Position numbers and translations under genes: made by a program | Part shown: one piece after another, positions 12,411 through 25,543 of the stretch | Numbering within the stretch: position 1 is the stretch's first letter | Layout of the letters: each line of letters opens with the position of its first letter | Assembly: GCA_947650285.1 (NCBI GenBank) | Contig: CANTFL010001353.1 | Coordinates: 1-64,000, forward strand | DNA: 64,000 nt | Reading direction: 5' to 3' | Source of the DNA: Hyaloperonospora brassicae | Lineage: Eukaryota > Oomycota > Peronosporomycetes > Peronosporales > Peronosporaceae | Notes under the pieces: model-generated | Told to the model about the DNA's origin: nothing | The model's database searches: none | What the model saw: the letters and a program-made list of their open reading frames with translations, nothing else

Positions 12411-14053
12411 ATGCATCCGAAAGGCGCACAGTACACTACAATTAGGGACAAGTTCCGCATTGCTTTATTTGAGCACCATGGAAATAATCCTCAGCTCATC
12501 CAGAAGGACCTCATCCAGTGGCTAGAACAGAGGCACAAGGTGAAAGTCAGTTAGCCTACAATCTCAAGCCTTCGTAAGAGGTAAGCGAAAATCTTATCGA
12601 AGGCCGACATCAGCAATCTTGACGCAAAACGTCAAATGACTGTTAAGTATCCTCAGATAGAATCTTCTCTCGTTGAGTGTTTCCTTAGCCATTGAGATCG
12701 CGTTAACGTGAGCGGGGATCTTATCAAAGAGAAAGCAGCCATTTTCTTGACCACTTCTACCCTTAGCATGATGTGTTCGAGTTCTCGAACGGCTGGCTGA
12801 AATCATTTGTAGACCGGCATGAAATCTAGTCCTTTTGCAGTTTTAGAGAGAGTGGTTTTCTTGACACGACACTCATCGAGGAATCACTCCCTGACATCCG
12901 GGAGACGCTGGACAAGTACGAGTGGAAAGATTTCTACAACATGGATGAAACCGGGCAATTCTACCGGCTGAAAATTTATTTTGGCAAGTGGTCCTGTTTG
13001 CAAAATTTTGTGACACTTTGTGCTTGCGTAAACTTATTCATAGGCAGATAATTCGATGGCAATTAAGCAACTAGAAGGCCGAATACAAAACAAAGAGCGT
13101 ATCACCTTGCGAGTGTGCTGCAATGACAATGAAAGTGACAAGCTGCCGCTTCTCGTCATAGGAGAGTCGAAGAGTCCGCGTTGTTTCAAAAACATCAACC
13201 TTGACACCATCGGCTGCAACAACTGAAACGACAGTAAAGAATGGATGACACAAGCCATCTTCAACGAGTGGCTAAAATCATTTGATGCTCGCATGGCCGG
13301 ACGCCAAGTTCTTCTAATCAAAGATAACTGCAGTGCGCATATACCGCTTTTCCAACTTCCTACAGTCATCCGGTTGCGCAATACCACGGTTGTGTACGTT
13401 ACACCAAATACGACTTCAAAACTCCAGCCGTGCGACGCAGGCATAATCAGGAATTTGAAGGCCTATTATCGCAGGCGCTTAATCGCTTGCTCCTGCAGCG
13501 CCTCGAGCATAATGTGGAAGATTTGGAGAGGATCGATGTTCTTCAGGCCATTCGGATGGCGGTTGCAGCTTGAAACTCAGATGTCAAGGCCGAAACTATT
13601 TCGAATTGCTTCCTTAATTGCAAGATTCGATCGGTTGCTTTGGGAACCCCTGAACTTACTGCACAGCAGGAGGTCGACAATGAGGTCATCGAAGATCTTC
13701 AATTGCAAATCCGTCAGTTGCGGTACCAAATCCCAATGGACATCAGAGTTCTTCTTAACTACCCTGATGAGGAGGAGGTAGCCTACACACCAGATGGAGA
13801 TGAGATCATTGCTGAGCACCTTCGATCTGATCAAGTGGAGGAACAGGAAGATGACAAGGAAGAGCTTCCTCGTGTCATGTCATCTCAGATACTCGATGCC
13901 GCGCAGTCGCTGGAATACGTTTGTTTGCAGCAGCCAGACCTGAACCAGGACTTCATTATAAGCCTCCAGCAAACAGGGGACAAATATGTGAAGATCAGGA
14001 CTAATCAACTGATGCAGAATCCCATCTTAGAGTTCACTCCCAAGGCCCTTTAA
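12411..14053 (+). pseudogene. Pogo-type transposase pseudogene (HTH_psq / CENP-B HTH / DDE_1)
   Basis: Reading from the ATG at 12411, fragments of all domains are visible in shifting frames. First comes a psq-like helix-turn-helix (IALFEHHGNNPQL...QWLEQRH). Next is the Tc5/CENP-B HTH signature SNGWLKSFVDRHEI near 12792. Then come the DDE_1 pieces: YNMDETGQFYRL (first catalytic Asp region, about 12935), LPLLVIGESKSPRCF (about 13145), LIKDNCSAH (second Asp, about 13314) and TTSKLQPCDAGIIRNLKAYY (third Asp region, about 13410). An acidic C-terminal tail is open at 13640-14053. At least two in-frame stops and several frameshifts interrupt it, so no functional product is possible. Pogo elements use this enzyme for cut-and-paste transposition. 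Confidence 0.85.
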
Positions 14054-14224
14054 CTGCTTTGCACTTAATTTCAAAACCCTCAAAATAGTGAGTATTACTT
14101 TAATTTTTTTTGGGACCAGCCTTTGGCTACCAAGTATCTGTTTAGGGAGGTTTATTACATTCAATATGGGTCCCAAGTCGGGACCAGAAATCGATTTTAC
14201 CTTGGGCAGGTTATTACATTAGGC

Positions 14225-14250
14225 AGTAATAATTTAGATAGGTTCTACTG
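14225..14250 (-). repeat. Right terminal inverted repeat of the pogo-type element
   Basis: The reverse complement starts CAGTAGAACCTATCTAAATT. It is followed directly by TA, the expected target dinucleotide. Confidence 0.75.
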
Positions 14251-16048
14251 TAATACCAAATAATAATGTGAATATTATCTCTGTTGATGCTACTCTTCAA
14301 CGTTACTTTACCAAGAAAAGATAGATGAAATGTTACCATTTGAGGACATCTTTACGGAGGCTCTATCTATTGGTTGATATAGACCGTAATACCAACCAAA
14401 CTGATTATTAATCGCTTCTAGATGCGCGCAATGACGGGTTAACGAGATTCTATACATAAGCTTGTGGTTTGTTATACTTAAAATAAGAAAAAGTAGGTCT
14501 GATTAAAATACATAACTACACTAATTATCGTACCAATTTTTCTCTATCTGGGCATCCTCTGCTCAGCTTTCATCCTCGCTTCTGAATAGCTCAAGTGTAC
14601 TTAAGTTCTGGGGCACGCAATTCACTAATAAATACAAGAGCTGACCAGTATGTACCCTGTTACATTATCTCAAAATGTCGCGAGAATGATACACCGTCTC
14701 GAACGAAGTGGGTTGAGCTGATTAAGGTTCGATTCTGGTAGAAATGACGCTTGTTCTGCCCCGTAGTTTTGCTTGATAGACATTCGTTTCTCGAACAATA
14801 CTTTTGCTGTCCGTTTTCCTCTTTTTGTGATACAAAAACGCTCGATTTTTTACCACGCAGAGGCAACATTAATTTTTCGGTCGACTTGATTTGAAAAATA
14901 ATCACACAAAGATCAAACGAGTCAGCAAAGATACGTTTTTCAAATGCAGGTAATTGCTTCCATAAGACCTCTGAAATGTGGTTAATCACAACCGCGTTTT
15001 TGTATCCATATTTGTTTAGATGTGAACGCCTTCCCGACATGCCGAAAGACTCATATTTCCTGCCGTTCGCGCTGAATATTTTACTATCGGCACAATGGTG
15101 ATCTTGGTAATTTTAAATTCTAACATAAGCTCCTTCATTAGCAACGATACATGATTCTTAGTTGTGTATTGCAAATACCTACTTATGTTACTGGTCGATA
15201 CGTCATCTTTATGTTTACCTGACGTCGTACCTTTAAAGTATCCAACACAGCACGATGTACACGTCGCTTAGTTGAGATGCTGTCTCATCTTATTCTTTCA
15301 TTACGTTACCACCAATTCGATATCTACATGTTAAAGAGAAAATGTATAAATATGCCCAATGTAATCACGAATATAAAATTAAATTCCTAGTTTATTGGTA
15401 AATGAAAAAAGCTTCAACGTCTTATTACACTCAAGCTAATGTGGCAGCACAGTGCTCATTCACCATTTATGTCACGTTTGCAGCCCATGAAGGAGCTTCC
15501 CTAATTAGTTGTTGACCTGATAAAGGTAACAGCTGCAAGGCGCCGATGCTACCAGCAAGATTACGCGAGTAAGAATAAATTGGCTTCATAATTTGACGTG
15601 CGAACCTTGTAGCCAAGTAGCAAAATATCCAAGATCACTTCAGCCTCATCCTGTGCTCACGACGCTACTCTTGAGAAGTGCCTCTCATGTCTAGAATTAC
15701 GGTGCCGCCACACTTCAATAAACTAAAGCGCAGAACATCGATACCAGTTTTGGTTCTTGTTTTGACGGTTCTCAAAGCAATTTGTATGAGCACGATACAA
15801 CCCTATCTAACCCCTCACAATAGAAGCTTGAAATTCAGAGTGCAAGTTGCTTGAATTTTATAGTTATGTTAAACCGTGTCATTAGTCTTAAACGCAGCTC
15901 GTTAGGAGCAGCAGCACACTCGTCTTTCTCTAGCTAAACACACACGCACGCGTGCACTGTCCGTCATTAAGCACCGGCACGCGCATGTGACGGGCGCTCG
16001 TGCACGCCACCCCATCCACGGTAACGACTGCATCTCGTGCCTTTACCT
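14251..16048. other. AT-rich stretch without recognisable genes
   Basis: One 126-codon minus-strand frame begins at an ATG (15040-14660) and is Lys/Ser-rich. I do not recognise it, and nothing around it (promoter, splice sites, relatives) supports a gene. Confidence 0.45.
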
Positions 16049-16198
16049 ATGCCTCACGCCACTGTATCGTCATCTTCGTCTGCTCCAGCTGCTTCGTCTA
16101 CGACTCGAGCTCCGACTGCGACTCGGAGTACGACTGTAACTGCGAATCAAACTCCGCCGGCTTCGGATGGACTTACGACGGGCCACATTGATGCATAA
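16049..16198 (+). pseudogene. Ser/Thr-rich coding relic
   Basis: From the ATG at 16049 a 49-codon frame encodes an almost pure Ser/Thr/Ala/Pro stretch (APAASSTTRAPTATRSTTVT...) ending at TAA 16196-16198. Such segments are common as glycosylated stalks in oomycete surface and secreted proteins. It is followed 70 bp on by Gln-rich repeats and, at about 16555-16740, by a Cys-containing frame (CVDGRDRCYG... YECITPAAEPC). The three may be pieces of one decayed extracellular protein. The identification is weak. Confidence 0.2.
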
Positions 16199-16241
16199 AC
16201 GCCGGTGAGCGCGTAAATGCGATCACACAAGTAGTATATCA

Positions 16242-16520
16242 TTTGTAGCAACCGCTGCACCTACTTCATCAGCAACAGCAGCAGCAACAGCAGCAGCAAC
16301 AGAAGTAGTATCATCAACAGAACAACATCAACAGTTACCGCAGCACCTTGTACAACAAAAGCAGCATGAACAGTAGTAGCAGCATCAAGAATAGATACAA
16401 AAACAACAACAGCAACCGCAGCACCTACAACTTCAACAACAGCAACAATAGATACTCAAACAACAACAGAAACCGCAGCAGTTACAACCACAAAAACAGC
16501 AGCAACAGCATCAACATGGA
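16242..16520 (+). repeat. Degenerate CAG/CAA trinucleotide (polyglutamine-like) repeat tract
   Basis: A 280-bp run is dominated by CAA, CAG and AAC triplets. In one frame it reads long Gln runs broken by a handful of stops (for example ten consecutive Gln from about 16269, then Lys-stop). The triplet phase is largely kept, suggesting an old polyQ coding microsatellite now decaying. Confidence 0.7.
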
Positions 16521-17209
16521 CAATAGCATCTAAAGCAACAATAAAAAATGCATCAAAACTTAGATCAAAAATATCAGTACCGACTGACTGCGTTGACGGC
16601 CGCGACCGATGTTATGGGCACGCGTCAACGTCCTCATATCTCTCGTCTGAGCCTGCAACAGGTGGCTACGAGTGCATTACGCCCGCGGCAGAACCCTGTA
16701 CGCGGCTTCCTGAACAGGACGAGGGTTGGTCACGGCCATAAAATGGAAAATCGAAAATTATTAAGGAAGTGATGTTTTATGTGTGCTACACAAGCTTATG
16801 TATATTTTTGAAACGTGGACCTTTTTATATTTTTCTAATTATCTGAAGCAATTTTAGGAGATTCATAGGCACGCACACACCCTTACATACGTACAGACAC
16901 CCGTGAAATAGAGGCCCCTCATTAATCACCGCAATCTCCCTCGCTAGATACCGCACACTTATTCATGAAAAATGCCATACAAATTCTCTTTACTTTGTAC
17001 ACACTTATCCGTGATACAGGCCTCCTTTGTGTCAGTACATAGCCTTGCGTATGGCTCCCGCTCTCATTATTCGGCACCCCCTATAAGTACCCTAACACGA
17101 CCAATTTCCCTTTTTAACAGCATCCAGAGCAACGTCTACCACGCTTGATCTACGAGCAGCAATTTAGCCGTACGGTCCCTTGAGATGCCGCGGCAAGAAG
17201 CAAAGAGGA

Positions 17210-18295
17210 ATGGCATGTGACCTGTGCGTTTCTCTTCTCATTGTCGTACCCACAATCTGTCTCGTTGTGGTGCTGTACGAGTTCATCTATTTACTAGAGT
17301 ACACTGCCTATACGACCGCAAGAAACGGTCTCGTTGATGAGCAGAGCGGCGTTTGCGCACGGACGACAACGCAGAAGCTGTCACTTCTCTGTCGCAGCCA
17401 CGTGAAGCTACTCGGTAGATTTTCAATGGACATTGCACGATCGTTCTGGCGGCCAATTACCGCGACTCGACCAGGTGAGCAGGTGCCACATATACACATA
17501 AGGGTGCTTGTGTCTGTTTATATCCGACCTCTGGATAATCATTTGCTGACTTTCGTGGATTCAAAATGTGTTTTCGATCTGTTCAGGTGCTCGGAGCCGC
17601 TGCGGTCGATATTTGACAATGGAGCAACGCCGGACAATCGTAAGTTACCACTCTATGATCAGATTCATCCTGCAAGGAGCGAGCGCTCGTGCGCCGACGT
17701 GAATTGTGATCTCGTTGGAGAAGACGACTGTCACCGCGCACAACTTGTATTGTCTCAGATCGGCGCCGTTAATGCGACGGTTAGTCATTGACGAGGAGTC
17801 TGGTAGCGTTTTTGGGGGGAACGGCTGTTGACCCACTTGCTGCTGCTGATGGGATTGTGTTTGATCGTATGCGGTGTAATTTTGAACTTCAACTCACAAA
17901 GTAGAATTAAAACCAATTCACCCGATCTACAGAACATTTTTTGAGCCATGCATGACGCCATTGTCAGCGTCATGAACCAATTTATCCATACCAAGAGAAG
18001 TGAACACAATCCTGTCTCATTCTGGGAAACCCCCTCACGGCATTAATACACGTTTCCCATACCTGAGTCCTCTGCCAACTGTGTAAAGGCCTACTGCTGC
18101 GCGGTACGAGACAATAAGGCCATCATGGAGGAGCATTTCTGCCTGAAAATAGACTCGCACATAATTTTTATGCACGATCGGGACGAGAAGATCGCCCTGC
18201 AGACGGGATCGATCGAGAATATTAGCGTCATCATTTCGATCTACCCAAAGCCCACTGATCATTGGACGGATCACGATGCGGATTTCCTGCGTTAA
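17210..18295 (+). pseudogene. Multi-exon membrane-protein pseudogene, family not recognised
   Basis: This GC-richer island contains coherent protein segments in successive frames. From the ATG at 17210 there is a hydrophobic helix (LLIVVPTICLVVVLYEFIYLL) and a soluble part, ending at a consensus donor near 17474 (CCAG|GTGAGC). Further coding-like segments lie at about 17712-17844 (EKTTVTAHNLYCLR... LVIDEESGSVFGG), with an apparent one-base slip in a run of six G near 17814, then LAAADGIVFDRMRCNFELQL. Segments at about 17900-18064 are interrupted by two in-frame stops. The final stretch, 18065-18295, is clean (ESSANCVKAYCCAVRDNK... to HWTDHDADFLR and TAA). I do not know the family. The stops could lie in introns, but the homopolymer slip argues for decay. 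Confidence 0.45.
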
Positions 18296-18797
18296 AGTTA
18301 GCCATAAAAATGGTAAATGCTAGTATTAGGGGTTATTTAAGGGGGAGCCGGATAATGATAGCGGAAGTCATACGCAAGGCTGTGAGCTGACACAAAAGAG
18401 GCCTGTATTACGGAGGGGTGTGTACAAAGCAAATAAAATTATATATCATTTTGTATGAATACGTGTGCAGTACCTATTAAAGAGGTTACGGTGCTTAATG
18501 AGAGGCTTCTATTTCTGGGTCGTGTTTACGTATCAAAGGGTGGGTGTGAACATATAAATATTATTTTTAATTATCGTCACGAAACGCATGCTTTCGTCAA
18601 AAAGTGAGCATATGTAGCGGATCACGTTATAAGATACGTGGCTCGTATGCTTACAAAAATAATGACCAACCAGTCTCTACGTACGGACTCCAAGAACTTG
18701 GATGCGCGAATGCAGTTGTACCGAATTCTTTGATGCCAATCGATGACTCGAGCGTAATATATTATACATGAATAAATGATTGAGTGCTCAACAGTCA

Positions 18798-18953
18798 ATG
18801 TGTGCTCTTTTTACTGTAGCCGTACTGATCTCTGCAGGTGCTCGCGGAGATGCCGACGTTACGCTTAGCTGTACACTAAAGCATATTGATATTGTTTATC
18901 CTATTTGGCAAATTAAAATAGTTCACGTGCTTCGACGGGATGTGGAAAGGTAA
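18798..18953 (+). CDS. Possible 51-residue secreted peptide or leader relic
   Basis: The ATG at 18798 opens a 51-codon frame that begins MCALFTVAVLISAGARGDAD. This has the hydrophobic core and small-residue cleavage site of a signal peptide. About 30 further residues end in LRRDVER before TAA. It sits 500 bp downstream of the 17.2-18.3 kb pseudogene on the same strand. It may be a lone exon or the surviving leader of a dead effector. It is short enough to be chance. Confidence 0.2.
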   Translation: MCALFTVAVLISAGARGDADVTLSCTLKHIDIVYPIWQIKIVHVLRRDVER

Positions 18954-21900
18954 ACAAATAATGACAAGCCTGACGGTTATCTTGTATTTGTAACAACGAG
19001 TCGAGCACGTTGCATATAAGTGACACTTCACCACATGTCGATCGCACATATTTTCGATCGAATCAATTTGTGCACCTTTGCTTGTTTGCTATTATAGGGC
19101 ACTAGATCCGCCACATGCGTTCAGTGAGCGATAGGAAGGTTGCAATAGATGGCGGGCAGGAAACCGTCATGCAGCTTTGCACTTGAATGTAAGTAAAAGG
19201 AATATCTAACACACATATCATTTAAACTGTAGTATGCTCAGTATTGTTCTACTTTTCTTCATTTGTTATCTCTTCCTCAGCTCTCATGCGCATGATGTTA
19301 CAAGTGGCACAAAACTTCATTTAGATCTATAACGGGGGTTTACACTGTCATCAGTACGAAATCAGGTTTTTTATATTGCCTAGTCTTTCTTCTGGTCGGC
19401 TAGAGACCACGCAACCATTTACTACGAATTTTGGTGGGTGGAGGTACCGACAAATAACGCGTTAACGTTTCTTCACTTGAGTACAATGTAATGAAAGCGG
19501 TAGAACAGGCGATTTCTACCCTCATGGGGACACACACCCGCTGAAAAGGCCGCCGTAATACTCAATACGAAGCTGACGAGATTTTAAAAAATTTCGTGAT
19601 CAACTAGCAAGTATCTATCAGCAAGACACGTTGAGGGAATCGAGCAGCTGAACAGTTTGTTCTATTTAAAAAAAGCAAGCTAATATATGGTTGATTGTCT
19701 CATGCATGCGCGTCGACCTGAGAGACCTTACGATTGCCATCTGTAAAATATATTGCCGAAATAAATGTCATAATTGGATTATCGTCGTTATAAAACTGCC
19801 ATTGAGGATCATCAAATTGATAGCAGTTTGATGAGGCTAAAATGCCACATGACCTATCCATTATAAGATGCGGGCTTCGAGACACAAACTTAGCTAGCTA
19901 AATGCTGCTGACCTGTACGAAATGGACACGGCGTGGTCTGTACAATCGTTTGAATCTCCGTTTGCGGCAGATAAAGATCAAGAAGGAAATTTAGCCTTGA
20001 ATACGAAGCGTATTTACATGTTTATGCCCAGAACTCACAAAACCTTCCAGTTGCACTTTGTAAATTCATTGATAACTACGTACATGTGTGGTATCGTAGT
20101 TTTCAAAAATCGTAATTGTAAATCTTTAGCTTATACACATAATAAAATTGCAAAAGTGTTTTTGACCTGAACCAACAAGAATTTGAAGACTTTGCACGAG
20201 AAAGCTGGCGAAATGGACTGTTAGACCGTTATAAATTATTATAATTCTGATTTTAAAGAAAATGTCATCTTTTGTCAAACATGAATCTTATAAAAATTTT
20301 AAATCTATAAGAAGCATATTGCCTTTCAAAATACGCAATATGGACTCGATTGCAAATTATTATCGTGTTGATCTTATCATGGAACTAATACTGTATATTA
20401 CGAGCCACGAAGTATACGTAAATTAACTTTTATGATGCGCAAGATGTTTTCACGCACTACAAAATTCTTTGCCAAGATGAGTTAGCTTATTTAACGCAAT
20501 TGCCTTATATCTACAACTATTCGAGTCTGTCCGTTGTTAGTGCAGCTGTTCCTTTTATTAAGTCTAAGTTAAGCAATCGCTCTCAAAAGTAAGACTGAGC
20601 TAGACAACATATATGATTTTGCATTAATGTGCCTTACTCAAAGGCTCTTCGTCGATTTTTACGCGCTTTAAAGGCGACCAGGCGCAATATACGACTGAAA
20701 TATAGAATATCGGTGCCATGGGCTGAGTCACACCAGAGTCTCATCCGATGATGTTGGAATAGTGCTCAAACTTAGATCGAAGCTACTCGCCGCTGGACGA
20801 GAATTAAACAATGCCTTGTACTATTCGCATCTACTTAACGAGCTCAATAAAAGGCAGCATTTATAGCGCTGATTATTCGCTCTGAACCAGCTTATTCGCT
20901 TTGTAGTTGCAGTAGGATCCTAAAAAAATAAACTTTCCAAATTACAGTCTGTGCTTTCAAAAATCCAGCTTGAGTAGGGGGTGCTGGAGAATCCACTTTG
21001 ACCTGTTACCATGCAAAACCTTGGTATGTATCTTGTTAAATTTCGGGAGCCACTTTTAGTATCTCTCCTCCAACTGTTTCCACATAGAATCTTTATTAGA
21101 CCAGTTGTGGGTTTCTATCATTCATAGCAGCTTATCCGCTGCATTAATCTCCATTCTCATGGGCTATTCTACAGGTTTTCTGATAATCTCAAGCTTTCCA
21201 GCTCATCTCTGCCAAATTTAATTAACAAGAGATGAATACCCCATTGCAATACTCGCTGGACTTTCTATTCGGCGATTTGATTTCTGTTAATTATCTATGA
21301 CAATTAAATATCGAGTCATGGTGTATATATTGTACCACCCTTTTTAACAAAACTTTACAGAATATTTATTACTATTCGCTAATTTTCACACCGCGAAGAT
21401 GGCAATCTCATTTTACACAAAAATATACTATTTTGATTTCGTTAATTTACATGTTTAATCAAATGATTTTAAATATTCTCGGGTACGCGAACGACCCGAT
21501 CTATCCGGTATATTACAACCAAAGTTTTTGAGAGATAGTGGCAGGTTTTTCAGCTACTGTGGGAATCGTACTGCGATTGTCACTCTCAGGGATTTTTTAC
21601 ATATTGAAAAAATTGAATCGGCAGTCTTCATCTAAAAGACTAGCCTACTGCAACACTACCCCAGGGAATTACCATTAATGAAATTACATGTTTATCCTGT
21701 TCCTTTTTCGTTTGAATTTACTTAAGCATACAAGTTCGCAATTGAATGATTTTGTGAGGGTCTATTGGTTATCGGTAACTTTAAAAATACTGACCACGCT
21801 ATGTTTATCACAACTGATCCGACTCAAATAACAACCAGATTTCGTCGAGTTGAACATCCCTATCGTACGTTGAGTGGCCACTTGGCCCTTTACTATCTTA

Positions 21901-23344
21901 AGAAGGAGCATGGTACAAGATTAGTGAAATGGCAGTTGTATGATACGTTTGATAATAGCCAGGCATCATATACGAGGTCAACTTTGTCGCTTTTAAGTTA
22001 TATTTTGAGTTGGATGGAAGGGCTTCTTATATGTTTGTTATGTCTGTCGGTTTTTACGAAGTAGTAAAGGCCAAAAATATCTATTGATCACCAATGTATT
22101 TAACAAGTACTTGGACAATCCCAATATTTGTCTCTCGCTTATCACAGCAACACTGTACCGAATCACGTAATCGGTAGAAATTACGATTCAAATAATTGAT
22201 GATCTGATAATTTCATCTAAATGTAGACTAATAGTATAATCATGTTGTCTAGCAGAATCTATTGGCGAAGCGATCAAGGATTTGTGTCGTTTGGACCAAC
22301 ACAAGTATAATAAGCAGCTTCATCAGCTGCGCCGTCGATAAAATATTTTGAATGTTAAATCATGCTCAGTATATTCTAACAAGTCTTAAAACTTCAATTT
22401 GCATAGCACTCGTGGTCCTTTTACAGAAAGTGACGGGTGCTTCACATTTACTACACCTAACCAGTAGTGCTTATGAGTGACGTACCAGAGCATGCTTCAA
22501 TGAAATAATGAGGAAATTAATCATAACAGCGTGTTTTAGCACGATAACTTTTATATAAAGCTTACTGTTGACTTAAGAGGAAGCTCGAATACAATTTATG
22601 GTACATTTATCGAAATAGTGTCGGCTAAGACGGTAACAGTATTGTTCATAATTTCTATGCAATAGCACGCAAATGAGCAATCACAATAAAATTAAATTCT
22701 AAAAATATATTTAAAATAGCATGCAAACTTTATCGACCTCTCCGAATTCTTTGCGCTTTTTGCCTGATATAAAACTATTCAAAATATTAAATACCGCACC
22801 AATAAAAGCGCTCCTACATGCATTTAAGGGTTCAATCGGCACTTGAACAAAAAATGAACACGGTGTTTATGAAGACATGCTCACTAGTACATGTCTGCGT
22901 TACTAGATTGATATTATCATCTTTAAACAAATTAAAGTAAAAAAGCATTTATTACGGAATTTTAAGTTATCCTCCTCTTGCCAGGCATCTCCAATTTGTT
23001 GATATCTGCACGATTCCTTGTTAGTTTTCTGCTGAACATTGCTTATTCGGGTATCTATGCAACCTAATTTCGCTCCAAGTGTTGCATAAGCAACGTATGC
23101 AAATGTCACTTTGTATTGATGGTGAGAACCATTTTTCATCATCACATTCAGTATCGTTAAAATCCATACTTTGAGAGAAGGGCCATGAATGGACCGATGG
23201 ACTTAATGGCGACCTCAGAAATTGGGGCATTAATTGACACTTGCAAATCCATGTACTGCGCAACGCCGCTTTTACTCACAATGACAAGCGCTTTGTTGCT
23301 TGTCTACTGCATAATATACGATAACTGCTCTTGAGAACCCGATA

Positions 23345-23400
23345 TTGGCTACAAACATATAAGTAGGTCAATTTGGCCACAAATATATACGTAGGTCAAT
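23345..23400. repeat. Two tandem copies of a 28-bp unit
   Basis: Unit 1 (23345-23372) and unit 2 (23373-23400) both follow the pattern TTGGCYACAAAYATATAMGT followed by AGGTCAAT, differing at three positions. Confidence 0.8.
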
Positions 23401-25543
23401 ATGACTGAAAGTGTTTACACTACGGCAAGGCGAGCAAAGATAATAGGTGCATGACCTCCGAGCTAGAAAAATATAGAAATCGGAATGTTGATCAGATACA
23501 TCTAATATTTCACGATTGTCGAGCCCTGTTTCGTTCTTTATCACGCTTGGTAGTCGTTATAGATCTTCTTGATCTTTTTAAATAGTTAAATATCTGTTTG
23601 AAAAGATGGGTATAAAGTTTTGATGATTTAAACCATTCCAAGATTTTCGGCTTTGGTGTGATAAATTCTTTATTCTGTTAGCGTCAATGTGATTTTTCAA
23701 AGGACTGTTTTTGAAAAACGTTGTATTTGACGTTTGCTCTAGCAAAAAATGTTTTGATACGATCACTACAAGCGACGTAAGATTGTGGTATAAATTCTTT
23801 GGATAGACATATTTGCGACTTCCACTATTATCTTAAACTCATGTCCATTATAACAGCAACTCGGACATATCCTAGCTTATTCAAAGCCAAGACTGTGTAT
23901 CTGTAATATATACGCTGTTAGCGTCCTATGGGTCATCACTCCAAAAAGTTATCAAACGAGCTAAGTAACTTAAGATAATTTTTGGTACATAGTTCTGCCT
24001 AGCCGCTTCATGTGTGCGTTAGATCCAGAGTGATAACAATGTGCTGCGTGTATGTATCAAGCATTAACACTCAACATTTAGTATCGATAGCGACATACAA
24101 TTGACTTGAAATGCGAGTTTGGAGATATTACAATTCTCGGAATACTCCCCTGGATTACTCCTCTGCTGATGGTTGGCTCAGTACCCTGAATCGTGTACTG
24201 CATGTAGATACACGATCGTTTATAGGTGTCTAACCTTTGCCCAAACAAAGGATAGTATCGATAAGATAAGACGGATTAGAATATGCATTATCCAAGGAAC
24301 GTGTAGAAGAACTGCCCAATGAAAAAGTTCGACCACACAACAAATATGCTTACTTTCGAGATATGGTGAAGTTGGAGGATCATCTAAGGCTTTTGCATCA
24401 AGGCCAAGTGTAATACAAAGGCATTTTCTCGCGAAAAGAAATTGAAGCTCTGTGAATGTATAGTGAATATAAAATCATGCGCTACATGACTAATGAAACA
24501 ACTACAAACACATTTTTGTATGTTATACACATCTGTTTTCTTGGTATTTATTAAGACTCCAAACATACAAAAGAAGCACATATGATGTAAAGTATCCGAC
24601 CGAATTGACACATGCTCAAGAATACCAATATACATGTACGTATAACTTATTCATTTTTCTCAATCACTCGAAAACCTTTATGTGCACCTTTTGACAATAA
24701 TTTCTACACACAAATTATATTATTGCGCTTACCCTTTTTCGTAGCTTGACAGTGTTCATTATTCCTAGATAGATAAGCCACGCTAGTCTGTTTCCTTTTA
24801 GAACTAGGTCTTTCACGTTGTAGTAATGTGTAGCTGCGACCTAACAGTATCGCTGATATTACATAGACCAAGATAGTGTGGTGTTTATAGTGCGCGTACT
24901 TAATGCTGGTATGGTTTTGACACGATTTGCGCATACCTGAACTAGTCATAGCAACGATAGCAAGACACTGGTCATACTGGGGAGCTGATAGGAATGCATT
25001 TGGACTAATTTTTGCTGGCCACGGGGATACTCGTCGACACTCCAGGCAAAGAAATGCTAATGGACGCGAAATGAAATAGATTGATGTTCTTGTCTGAAGA
25101 AGGATGTTTTGATGGTGGAATCATGGTTAGCTATGATATAATTTTATCTATAAATTAGCTGTATGTGATGTGAATATTGCTAGCTACATAAAAATCATTC
25201 TAACCACAATCGTAGGTATGTCGGCATTCTCGTAACTCATCGAGCAAGTATCAAATTGTACTGATCTTCCATCACGCCTTGTTCTCAGATTAGTCGTTCT
25301 TCCTGATCTTATACAAATTGTGACGCTCGTTTCGTAAACTGAAGTTATCCTGGTCCAATACTGATAGCGCCTTTTAAAACCTTCTGTGATGTAAAACATA
25401 GCAATCTTTTGATACAGATGACCGATTTACGTTGCTTTCCAACTTTGGATTTATGTATGTTGGTAAACGCGTTACGCGATCCGTCTTGCCCCCAAAGTGG
25501 CCTAACTTCCGCACGCGTCGGGTTGTATCTACTTTTGTGCATT

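Larger units (their letters stand above)
12165..14250 (+). mobile_element. Degenerate pogo/Tigger-type DNA transposon (Tc1/mariner superfamily)
   Basis: The 2.1-kb element is bounded by related terminal sequences. The left end reads CAGTAGAATCTGTCTAAA and the reverse complement of the right end reads CAGTAGAACCTATCTAAA. Inside lies a broken transposase with CENP-B-type DNA-binding and DDE domains. The base pair after the right end is TA, as expected for a Tc1/mariner target site. The left flank is TTC, so the duplication is lost or the border has mutated. A subterminal motif, GGTTATTACWTTAGGCAG, occurs in direct orientation near both ends (about 12225 and 14208). The element is clearly inactive. 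Confidence 0.8.
18296..25543. other. AT-rich desert, no supported gene
   Basis: The stretch is mostly stop-rich in all frames. The longest open frames (21765-22064 +, non-ATG start; 19922-20170 + from an ATG) have the Lys/Asn/Tyr/Phe-rich composition expected of random AT-rich DNA. A 28-bp direct duplication lies at 23345-23400 and a small signal-peptide-like frame at 18798-18953 (both listed separately). Confidence 0.5.
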
